Positions 1 to 10,333 of a stretch of 64,000 nucleotides of DNA are shown here, one piece after another. How positions within the stretch are numbered: position 1 is the first letter of the stretch; every line of letters begins with the position of its first letter. The position numbers and the translations under genes were made by a program. This stretch comes from Jaltomata sinuosa (lineage: Eukaryota; Streptophyta; Magnoliopsida; Solanales; Solanaceae): contig QJPP01003488.1 in NCBI GenBank assembly GCA_003996215.1, positions 1 through 64,000 of the forward strand, given 5' to 3'. The notes under the pieces are model-generated. The model was not told where the DNA came from. It saw only the letters and a list, made by a program, of their open reading frames with translations, and ran no database searches.

Positions 1-888
1 GGCCGGGGGACTGTAGGTAGACTTTTGTTATTTACTTACAGAGTTGTTCTCTATTATGGATAAGTATGAGGTTGGTCACTGCTAGACTGTTAGTTTCGGG
101 ATTGAGATTGATATGATTAGTGGAGTTTGATTCATGTCTCTGAGCATGCCTATTATTACTCTTTCTCTCTTCTTCTTACACTTGAGGTTACCGGTATACC
201 GTCCATTCTGTAAACTTATTTTGTATACACTGTTGTTGCAAGGATTCCAGGTGCGTTGTTTCTTACTTTCACCTGTGCCTTTGGTGTGTATATTTTGCTT
301 ACTAGCCTCATCTGTGGTTCTGTTGATTTCCCTCTGGGCTAGTTCCTGTGTTACCTTTCTTGATTTCTGTGACTACTTGCTTCTATTCTATCTATTACTG
401 CGCTTTTATCTTATATGTGCCCAGTCGGCCTATGATACCTACTGGTACCTTATGCTTCGCATTTGGTGCTCACCCCTACCCCCTGCATCTTTGGGTGCAG
501 ATCCTAGCGTGGGCCATCGCCGGTAGATCGCTGTGATTCGTGCTTGGGGATCTGTTGAAGACTACTTCAGGCTGAGGGTGAGCTCTTGGCGATCGTAGCT
601 TAGCTTTAGTTTATCTTTTGCTTCATGTACTCTATTACCATTCAGAGACATCTGTATATATTCTTTTTGGTTTATTTGTACTCCATGTATATAGTTTGGC
701 TATGTACTATGATACCAGGTCTTGGGGTTTGGTTTAGTTTCCACATATGTATATATTTATATACCTGTTATCTATTTTATTCGTCTTATTCTCTTATTTG
801 TAGATAGTAGCCCATTACTAACTGTTCTGGGCTACAGGGATTGGTTCACCTACCGGGGGTTGTAGGTGCCATCATGACCGAGAAGGGC
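1..888 (+). mobile_element. 3' part of a Tekay-type Ty3/gypsy LTR
   Basis: The window opens inside an LTR. Positions 20-355 match 3690-4040 almost base for base, and the end (about 805-888, 'tagcccattac' through 'ccatcatgaccgagaa') matches the 3' ends of the LTRs at 10245-10320 and 19512-19590. The last ~17 bases of the LTR terminus seen in those copies (ending 'cgtgaca') are missing; integrase sequence follows directly. ORFs here are chance frames in T-rich LTR DNA. It is probably the 5' LTR of the deleted element whose integrase and 3' LTR follow. Confidence 0.8.
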
Positions 889-1381
889 ATTGTATAGTTT
901 AGTGTCGGTGACTTGGTGTTTCTCCGGGTATCGCCCATGAAGGGCGTGATGAGATTTGGTAGGCGGGGCAAGCTTAGCCCCAGGTACATTGGGCCATTTG
1001 AGATTCTGCAGAGGGTTGGTAGCGTTGCCTATCAGTTAGCCTTACCTCCGATGTTTTCAGCTATACATCCTGTATTCCATGTCTCGATGTTGCGTCGGTA
1101 TATCCCAGATGAGTCTCATGTGTTGCAGTGGGATTCAGTTCAGTTGGGTGAGGGTTTAGCCTTTGTTGAGGAACCGTTAGCTATTTTAGCCAGAGATGTC
1201 AGGAGATTGAGGTCTCGAGAGATCCCGGTTGTTAAGGTTCAGTGGAGGCACCGTCCAGTCGAGGAGGCTACCTGGGAGACCGAGAGAGATATGCGGGATC
1301 AGTATCCGCAGCTATGTTAGCCTTCAGGTACCCCCTTGACCTTGACTTTCGAGGACGAAAGCCCTTTTTAGTAGTGGATGA
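889..1381 (+). pseudogene. Integrase C-terminus and chromodomain remnant (element A)
   Basis: Open from 913 to 1320 (135 codons). It carries the GPY/F module (KLSPRYIGPFEIL, then VAYQLALPP and VFHVSMLRRYIPDESHVL) followed by a chromodomain-like tail (VVKVQWRHRPVEEATWE) ending in a stop at 1318-1320. This is the end of the pol polyprotein of a chromovirus, probably Tekay clade; the chromodomain is thought to guide integration to heterochromatin. Gag, protease, RT, RNase H and the integrase catalytic core are absent: the frame begins abruptly at an LTR sequence at 888/889, which implies one large internal deletion. The 61 bp after the stop match the spacer before the 3' LTR at 7866-7926. The nucleotide sequence is close to 7446-7856, so both belong to one family. 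Confidence 0.85.
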
Positions 1382-4042
1382 TGTAATGACCCTTCCGGTC
1401 ATTTCCACGTTTAAGTTTGAAGTCAAACAAATCGACAAAAGATATCGTAAGTTTGTTAACAAAATTTTCTGAACTTTGGGTCAAATGAATCGGGACTTTT
1501 CTCCCAATATATAAAGAGTTAGAAGTCCCTCGAAATACCAAATCGAAGGTCTACGAGTCTAGTTTCCAACGCATAAAACCGCACGTCCAACTGATCTCGG
1601 AGTAAAGAGTTATGACTGTTTTACCGCGGACTGTCTGGCAGAAAACGGGTTGCGAACCGGGTCGCGAATCGGGTCGGGTTTAACCCGATTTAAGCTTCAA
1701 TTTCACGTTTTAAAATGCCATTTCAGTTCCAAAACAGTGATAAAATATAAGGGAGGATCCCGAGAGAATTTTTGAATATCGAAATCGTGCGTAGGCAAAT
1801 TACGAGCCTAAACTTAAGAACTTTATTAGCATCGTGCGTGTATTTGAAATATTTATTTAAAAGTTGAATTTGGTACAAATTATATTATTATTGCCTTTTC
1901 AAAATATTTTAAAGGTTTATGAAAAATATATTTGATACATTATAAGTATATATGTATTTATTTTATAAGGTTTTTATACTCCATAATATTTTAACGGAGA
2001 TAGTAAATTTAATTATGTTAAAATTTATTATTATAATATAGTAGGTTTTATTCGAAATAATTTTCTATGAATTATGGTATATTTAAAATACTATATTTAT
2101 TTTACCACGAATTTATGCAATACCCGAATATATATATAACGGGATAAAATACTTTGGGTGGACACCAAACTCCACGTGGAGTGGTGGGAAGTGGACACCA
2201 TGGTGCATAATGCCACCAGGCATTCCACTAATGTTCCAAATGTATACTGCCTATGAATTGATCATCTAATTAGGATAAAGTTAAACACATATGTTGTTGT
2301 TAATTTTACTACAAAACTTCATTTCTTTTCTATCCAAGCAGTAGCATATGCGAGCAATGGATGAAGGGATATTTGGTGGAGGAAACAGTATTGTGCTTAT
2401 TTTGCTCTTATATTGAGCACCGAAAAGAGAAATCAATTATCTACGTCAAGTTATCCCGTCCCAAATCCGAATCCGATCCCGATTTAGTTTTGGATTTTCT
2501 CGGAGTGGTTCGAGCTTGGACATCGTTGTTCTAGCAGCTTGTCGTCCGACGACAGGTAGGTTACGGTTTATTTTCCCCAGACTCCGTATATATAAAATAA
2601 AACTGTATTAATGGGCATCCTTGGGTTGGTTTATTAGGTTGGTACCCAAGACCTTGACCGCTTTATTCACAACCGCCTATTTTTATTCCTCCGTCTTTGT
2701 TTGTAGTATTTTGCGGATATATTTTTATTTACCCTTGTGGTCCTGCGAGGCCTGTTTGACTCTGCGGGAACATAGAAGGTGGGATTTTGGGAATTGTCCC
2801 GAGTCCCGGCATAGTAATTATCCTTCTAGGCTGGTTATGCTTGCTGAGTAGCTTGTGGGCCTGTGCATGGGTCGATAGGTTGATGTGTAGCTGCGGGGCC
2901 AGCAATTGTGTGTGATCATTACTCATTTCCAATGTCATAAAAAGAGGTTTTATCCACGTTTTACTGTGGTTTTGGCTTTCGGGCCTACTGGCACTGTTGT
3001 TCTAAACTTTTGCATGGCCCGGGGGCCGTTTTTTGATGGAAATGATTTGGAATATATGGTGATTTCACTTGTGGTTTAAAATCATCAGTTTTTACGATTT
3101 CACTAGACTCGCAATGGCCGGAGTGCTAGTGAGTTTTCTTACTACTGAGATTGATTTTTTATGCCTCGGTTGGACCGAGCACCTGAGATGACTTTTCTTA
3201 TTGTTAGACCTCGGCTGACGCCCGCGGCACCCTTGGAGGGGGTTTTTGAGATATTTTTTCTACTATTTTTAGTCCTGCGACAGGGTCTGGGGCATGCATA
3301 TTCGAGACTGGCGTCTCTATCTTGATATCGAGACTGGGTCTCTATCTGATACATGTTCGTGATACTGAGATTTAGTATGGGGTCTGGGACCCCATGGACC
3401 GTAGCTATCCGGGCCAGGGGCTACGCGTGCGTGTGCCAGAAGAGGGGTATACGGGGGAGTAGAGGTATACGGGCAGAGTCCTTCCATGGAGACCTACACC
3501 TGCTGGGGCCGGATCGGCGCCAGAGGAGGTACATACAGGGATACTATGGCACTTGAGATCTTCATGCATCATATCATTCATGGTTCGAGTTTCCACCCTT
3601 GTTTGCTGTTTGCTGATTGTACGCTCCGGTAGTATGGGATGCCGGAGGGTTTGTTTTCACTTGTTTGTGTTCCTCGGTTGTATGGGCGGCCGGGGGACTG
3701 TAGGTAGACTTTTGCTATTTTACTTACGGAGTTGTTCTCTATTAGGGATGAGTATGAGATTGGTTACTGCTAGACTGTTAGTTTCTGGATTTGAGATTGT
3801 TATGATTAGTTGGGTTGATTCATGTCTTGAGCATGCCTATTATTACTCTTTCTCTCTTCTTCTTACACTTGAGGTTACCGGTATATCGTCCATTCCGTAA
3901 ACTTATTTTGTATACACTGTTGTTGCAAGGATTCCAGGTGCGTTGTTTCTTACTTTCACCTGTGCCTTTGGTGTGTATATTCTGCTTACTAGCCTCCTCT
4001 GTGGTTCTGTTGATTTCCCTCTGGGCTAGTTCCTGTGTTCCT
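1382..4042 (+). mobile_element. LTR A, 3' truncated (Tekay-type)
   Basis: Starts with TGTAATGACCCTTCC directly after the integrase spacer, so it is the 3' LTR of element A. It resembles the other family LTRs: the block 'gtaggttacggttta' near 2555-2572 and the 3' portion 3600-4040 recur in the copies at 7927, 16371 and 46360 (reverse). It stops at about 4042, roughly 530 bp short of the expected end judged from 355-888, where an inverted copy of its own sequence begins. Positions 1700-2300 are very AT-rich and contain no gene. Confidence 0.8.
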
Positions 4043-4088
4043 GGGAAATCAACAGAACCACAGAGGAGGCTAGTAAGCAGAATATACA
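3974..4088. repeat. 46-bp perfect fold-back at LTR-LTR junction
   Basis: Positions 3974-4019 and 4043-4088 are perfect reverse complements (46 bp) separated by a 23-bp spacer (4020-4042). The arms carry base variants of LTR A (attctg, cctcctctg) that differ from the copy at 290-312, so the right arm appears copied from LTR A and not part of LTR B. Confidence 0.9.
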
Positions 4089-6115
4089 TGGAAGGACTCT
4101 GCCTGTATACCTCTACTCCCCCGTATACCCCTCTTCTGGCACACGCAGCCCGTAGCCCCTGGCCCGGATAGCAAGGTCCATGGAGGTCCCAGACCCCATA
4201 CTAAATCTCAGTATCAGAACATGTATCAAGATAGAGACCCAGTCTCGATATCAAGATAGAGACCCAGTCCCGAATATGCATGCCCAGACCCTGTCCAGGA
4301 CTAAAAATAGTAGGAAAATATCTCAAAAACCCCTCCAAGGGTGCCCGGGCGTCGCCGGGTCTAAACAGTAAGAAAGTCATCTCAGGTGCTCGGTCCAACC
4401 GAGGCTAAAAATCATCTCAAGTAGTAAGAAAACTCAACTAGCACTCCGGCCCTGCCGAGTCTAGCGTGATGATTTTTAAACACCACAAGTGAAATCAACC
4501 ATTTCCAAATCATTTCCATCAAAAACGGGCCCCCCGGGCCATGCAAGGTTTAGAAAACAGTGCCTGTAGGCCCGAAGCCAAAACCACAGTAAAACACGGA
4601 TAAAACCTCTTTATATGCATGGAAATGGTATGATCACACACAATAGCTGCCCGGCAGCTCACAATCAACCTATCGACCCTGCACAGGCCCACAGCTACTC
4701 AGCAAGCATAACCAGCCTAGAAGGATAATTCTATGCCCGGGACTCGCGGACATTCCCAAAATCCCACCTTCTATGTTCCAGAGTCAACAAGGCCTCGCAG
4801 GACCACAAGGGTAAATAAAATATATCCGCAAATACTACAAACAACGGAGGAATAAAAATAGGCGGACATGAATAAAGCGGTCAAGGTCTGTGGTACCAAC
4901 CTAATAAACCAACCCAAGGATGCCCATTAATACAATTTTATTCTATATATGCGGAGTCTAGGGAAATTAAATCGTAACCTACCTGTCGTCCGACGATAAG
5001 CTGCTGGAACAACGATGTCCAAGCTCGAACCGCTCCGAGAAAATCCAAAACTAAATCGGAATCGGAATCGGATTTGGGACGGAATAACTTGACGTAGATA
5101 ATTGACTTACTTTATCAAATATATTTTTCTCACCACAAAACTTCACACGTGAAAGAGTATTTGATAATGTGCAAGGTTGTAGGAAACAGTAATATACATA
5201 TATGTAATCCACTTTCAGCAAAGTCCAAATGCCTCACTTTAATACAACCAATGCATGCACTTAATCATGCTGCCAATTAGCCACCTAGCAGCTACTACAT
5301 ACTTGCTGCTTTGCCTCCCCTCCACGTGTTGTGGAGGTGGCAACCAATTTCCCTCCGTTAGGTATATATTCGGGTATTGCATAAATTCGTGGTAAAATAA
5401 ATATAATATTTTAAATATACCATAATTTATAGAAAATCATTTCCAATAAAACTTACTATATTATAATAATAAATTTCAACGTAACTAAGTTTACTATCTC
5501 CGTTAAAATATTACGGAGTATAAAAACCTTATAAAATAAATACGAATACACTTATATCGTATCAAATATATTTTCCATAAACCTTTAAAATATTTTGGAA
5601 AGGAAATAATAATATAATTTTTACCGATTTCAACTTTTAAATAAATATTTCAAATACACGCACGATGCTAATAAGGTTCTTAAGTTTAGGCTCGTAATTC
5701 GCCTACGCACGATTTTGATACTCAAGAATTCTCTCGGAATCCTCCCTTATATTTTATCACTGTTTCAGAACTGAAATGGCATTTTAAAACGTGACGTCGA
5801 GGCTTAAATCGCGTTTAACCCGACCCGGTTCGCGACCCGGTTCGCAACCCGTTTTCTGCCAGACAGTCCGCGGTAAAATAGTCATAACTCTTTGCTCCGA
5901 GATTATTTGGATATGCGGTTTTGTGCGTTGGAAACTAGACTCGTAGACCTTCGATTTGGTATTTCGGGGGACTTCTAACTCTTTATATATTGAGAGAAAA
6001 GTCCTAATACATTTGATCCAAGGTTCAGAAAATTTGTTAAAGGTCTTACGATATCTTTTGTCGATTTGCTTAACTTCAACACTTACACGTGGAAATGACC
6101 GGAAGGGTCATTACA
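4089..6115 (-). mobile_element. LTR B, truncated, reverse orientation
   Basis: Reverse complement of an LTR of the same family as LTR A. The LTR start (TGTAATGACCC on the minus strand) is at 6115 and the copy runs leftward to 4089, matching LTR A from 1382 to about 3489. The LTR A equivalent of about 3490-3970 is absent. The arms are diverged: 2160-2260 and 5230-5340 differ strongly, while 1500-1560 and 5930-5990 agree closely. The right end interrupts the RNase H region of element C at 6115/6116, and the adjoining bases 6116-6120 (tctat) would be its target site. No matching left TSD is in the window, so the original insertion has been rearranged. Confidence 0.8.
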
Positions 6116-7926
6116 TCTATTTATATGGAGTTCACTGTGAGATATTCACTGATACCGTAGTCTTCAGTACAATACGAGTCAGCGAGAGCTGAACTCGAGG
6201 CAGAGGAGATGGATTGAGCTACTGAAGGACTACGATTTTACTATTCTATACCATCCGGGCAAGGCAAACGTGGTAGCGGATGCCTTGAGTTGGAAGGCGG
6301 TGAGTATGGGCAGCCTAGCTTCACTTTTAATTTCTGAGCGACCGTTGGCCTTGGACATCCAGTCCTTGACTAACCGATTGGTTAGGCTTGACTTGTCAGA
6401 TCCTAGCAGAGTGCTTGCCAGTGTTGATATCCATTCCACTCTAGTTGATCAGATTCAAAGCCGACAGTTTGACGATCAGAGTTTGTGTGACCTTCGGGAT
6501 CTGGTAGTTCGGGGTGAGGCCAGCCGGGCTACTTTGGATTCTGATGGTATTCTGAGGTTTGATGGCTGATTTTGTGTTCCGAGGGTTGGTGATTTGATTC
6601 AGTTAATACTCCGTGAGGCATATTGCTCTTGATATTCCATTCACCCTGGCGCGGCAAAGATGTATAGAGATTTGAGACAGCTTTACTGGTCATGTGGTAT
6701 AAAGAGGGACGTAGCAGAGTTTGTATCTCGGTGCTTAAACTGTCAGTAGGTTAAGTTTGAGCACATGAGAATGGGTGGCTTGATGCAGTGACTTCCCATT
6801 CCCGAGTGAAAGTGGGAAGGTATTACTATGGACTTTGTTGTTTGTTTGCCTCGTACTTCTCGGGGTTTTGATTCTATTTGGGTGATTGTGGATTGGCTAA
6901 CTAAGTCGGTCTACTTCTTTCCAGTTCAGACTTCCTATGGTGCTGAGAGGTTAGCTCAAATTTATATTCGTGAGGTTGTTCGGTTACACGGGGTCCCAGC
7001 TTTTATTATTTCAAATCGCGGCACAGAGTTCACATCTCATTTCTAGAGAGATATACAGAGATATTTGGGTACGGAGGTTCAGCTTAGTACCGCTTTCCAC
7101 CCTCAGACAGATGGCTAGTCCGAGAGTACTATTCAGGTCATGGAGGACATGCTACGGGCTTGTGTACTTGACTTTGGGGGTTCATGGGATCAGTTTGTGC
7201 CTTTGGCCGAGTTTGTTTATAATAATAGTTTCCATTCGAGCATCGGCATGGCACCTTTTGAAGTCTTGTATGGTTGGCATTGCAGATCGCCAATTGGTTG
7301 GTTTGATGGGTTAGAGTCCAGACCGCAGAGTACAGATTTGCTTAGAGATTCCTTAGACTGAGTCCGTTTGATTCAGGACAGAATTAGAGCAGCCTGGAGT
7401 AGGCAGAAGAGCTACGCTGATCATAGACTTTGTGCCTTAGAGTTCAGTGTTGGTGACTTGGTTTTCCTTCGAGTATTGCCCGTGAAGGGCGTGATGAGAT
7501 TTGGTCGATGGGGCAAGCTTAGCCCCAGGTTTATTGGGTCGTTTGAGATTCTACAAAGGATTGGTAGTGTTGCCTATATATTGGCTTTGCCTCTGATGTT
7601 TTCAGCTGTTCACCCAGTTTTCCATGTCTCGATGTTGCACCGGTATGTGCCAGATGAGTCTCATGTGTTGCATTGGGATTTGGTTTAGTTAGACAAGAGT
7701 TTGTCATTTGTTGAGGAGCCGATAGCTATTCTGGCCAGAGATATCAGGAGGTTGAGATCTAGAGAGATTCCAGTTGTAAAGGTTCAGTGGAGACATCATC
7801 CAGTCGAGGAGGCTACTTGGGAGGCCGAGAGTGAGTTGCGTGCTCAGTATCTGTAGTAGTTCGAGCCTTCAGGTACTCCCTTCTTCTTGACTTTCGAGGA
7901 TGAAAATCTTTTTTAGTAGTGGATGT
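6116..7926 (+). pseudogene. RNase H-integrase-chromodomain fragment (element C)
   Basis: Chromovirus pol remnant. RNase H traces run from about 6120 to 6300 (YGVHCEIFTD; ILYHPGKANVVADAL). The integrase core follows (MDFVVCLPRTSRG, FIISNRGTEF, SESTIQVMEDML), then GPY/F (KLSPRFIGSFEILQ) and a chromodomain-like tail (VVKVQWRHHPVEEATWE). From 6180 to 7856 a single reading frame persists without indels, but it is broken by in-frame stops at 6567, 6630, 6747, 6789, 6807, 7044, 7116, 7359 and 7686. The second catalytic acidic residue of the DDE triad reads Asn (codon 7014-7016). Its RNase H start is cut by LTR B. The spacer 7857-7926 leads into the 3' LTR. It cannot encode active enzyme. Confidence 0.9.
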
Positions 7927-10333
7927 TGTGATGACCCTTTCGGTCATCTTCGCATTTACGCATTTATTGTACTGTTAGAGCTTTCCTGTAGTGGCCCCAA
8001 GTCATTTATGGCTTGATGGGACCGGTAGTTTTGGGGTCATCGTGCTCTTTTTTGTTTTGGGTTTTGGGTTGTGGACCCCGTGGGCCTATTTTGACCCAGA
8101 TTTTGACCCAGCTATAATTATGGCAATATGGGTATCGTTGGACTCGTCTTAATGTTTTATTTATGTTTGTGATAGATTGATTATCATTCGGGATCTCTCA
8201 GAGTGATTCGGGCTTGGACGTTGTTGTTCGGGCAGCTTGTCATCGAACGACAGGTAGGTTACGGTCTAAACTCCTATACTTAGCATATATCGGATAAAAT
8301 TGTACTAGTTGGCATCCTTGGGTTGGGTTATTAGGTTGGTACCACAGACCTTGACCACTTTTCCATGATTCATCCCATTTTTTTCCTCTGTTGTGTGTAG
8401 TATTCTTAGTAGTTGATATTATCACCCTTGTGGTCCTGTGATGCCTTGTTGACTCTGGAACATAGAAGGTGGGTTATTGGGAATGTCCAAGAGTCCCGGA
8501 CATAGAAATATCCTTCTAGGCTGGTTATACTTGTTGAGTAGCTGCGGGAACTGTGCAGGGCTGATAAGTTGGTTGTGAGCCGTGAGGCCATTATTTGTGA
8601 TTGAACATATCATTTATCATGCATATAAAGGATTTTCTACTCGATTTTACTACGGTTTTGGCTTCAGGCCCATCAATTATGTTTTCCAACCCTTGCATGG
8701 CTTGGGGGCCCATTTTCGGTAAAATGTGTTATGAAATGGTTTGATATCCCTTTTTGTCGATCTTCTTGGGGTAAGAAAGGTTAAAGGAGAGAGATGTCAC
8801 AGTTTTCGTATCTTATATAGGCCTCGGTTGGATCGAGGTGCCTGATTGAGTTATGATATTTATAAAGAAATGAGATTAGACTCGGTAAAGCTGAGCGTCA
8901 GACCTGTTTTACTATTGTTTTAGACACGGAGACGCCCGGGCACCCTTGGAGGGGATTTACTGCATTTATTTCATTGATTTATACCTGGATAGGGTTCAGG
9001 CATTTATTTCGAGCATTGGTGACTAGTTTGGATCCGGTGGTACTCCGGACGGTATTGTGAGGTTATAGTGTAGTATGTGGTCTATGAGTAGACCTCCATG
9101 GACCCTGTCGCTCCGGACCAAGTGCTACAGGCAAAAGGGTGATCGGGGGTAGGGGATTACGGCGGAGCATATGTACTCGAGAGAAGTCCTTCCATGGATC
9201 CCGCCTTTACTGGACCTTTAGGGTACCAGAGGGGGTAACATACTGACACTGAGATTGCACGATCTTGGCATTTCATAGCATATCATTCATTTGTGTGAGG
9301 TACCACCCTATTTTGTTGTTTGTTGATTGTACACTCCGATAGTATGGGATGCCGGAGGGTTTGTTTTCACTTGTTTGTGTTCCTCGGTTGTATGGGCAGC
9401 CGGGGGACTGTAGGTAGACTCTTGTTATTTTACTACGGAATTTTTCCCCGTTACTATTATAAGTGTGGAGTTGGATATTGCTAGGCTGTTGGTTTCTGGA
9501 CTTGAGATTGATATGATTAGTTTGATTGTTGTTTCCTGTTTTTCGAGCATGTCTACCTTTACTATTCGCCCCTTTTTCCCTTATACTTGAGGTTACCAGT
9601 ATACCGTCCATTTCTAGAACTTATTATGTATATACTGTTATTGCAAGGATCCCAGGTGCGTTATTTGTTATTTCCACTGGTTCCTTTGTGTATATATATC
9701 TTACTTGCTAGCCTTGATGTTGTTCTATTGTCTTCCCTCTAGGCTAGTTCCTGTGTACCTTTTTCGTTGATTTCTGTGACTGCTTATTTTTATTCTGTCT
9801 GTTATTGCTCTTTTATCTTATATGTGCCCAGTCGGCCTATGATACCTACTGGGTACCTTATGTTTCACATTTTGTGCTCACCCTACACTGCATCTTCTTG
9901 TGCAGATCCTAGTGTGAGCCATCGCCGCTAGCTCGTGGGAGATTCGTGCTTGGGAGTTTTCTGACATCCAAACTGAGGGTGAGCTCTTGGCAATCGGAGC
10001 TTGACTCTAGTTTATCTTTTTGTATATTTTGTACTCTTATAGCTTCGGATACATGATGTATATATATTTCTTTTGGACCCTTTTACTCTTTATGTAGATC
10101 CGGCTCTTATATGCTATGATACCAGGTTTTGAGTTTGGTTTAGCTTCCGCAGTGTTATATTATTCATGTTACCCATTTTCTTCATTCATTTCCCTTGCTT
10201 CCGCTTATTTAAATTGTTCTTCCGCTTAGCTTGTTAGATAGTAGCCCATTACTGACCGTTCCGGGCTACGGAGATTTGTTCACCTACTGGAAGGTTGTAG
10301 GTGCCATCATGACCGAGAAATCAGATCGTGACA
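7927..10333 (+). mobile_element. 3' LTR of element C (2.4 kb)
   Basis: Begins TGTGATGACCC 70 bp after the pol end and finishes 'cagatcgtgaca' (TG...CA, 2407 bp). The 3' two-thirds matches the LTRs at 1-888, 3300-4040 and 16371-19609. The 5' part before the 'caggtaggttacgg' block (8250) is only about 320 bp, much shorter than in its relatives (1.1-1.9 kb). The 3' flank is aaaat; the matching 5' flank lies outside the window. It contains no gene. Confidence 0.85.

Noticed and set aside
134..807. Open frames (130, 62 and 60 codons) in the first LTR
   Set aside because: They lie within LTR sequence repeated at 3690-4040 with disrupted frames, and have a hydrophobic composition caused by T-rich DNA.
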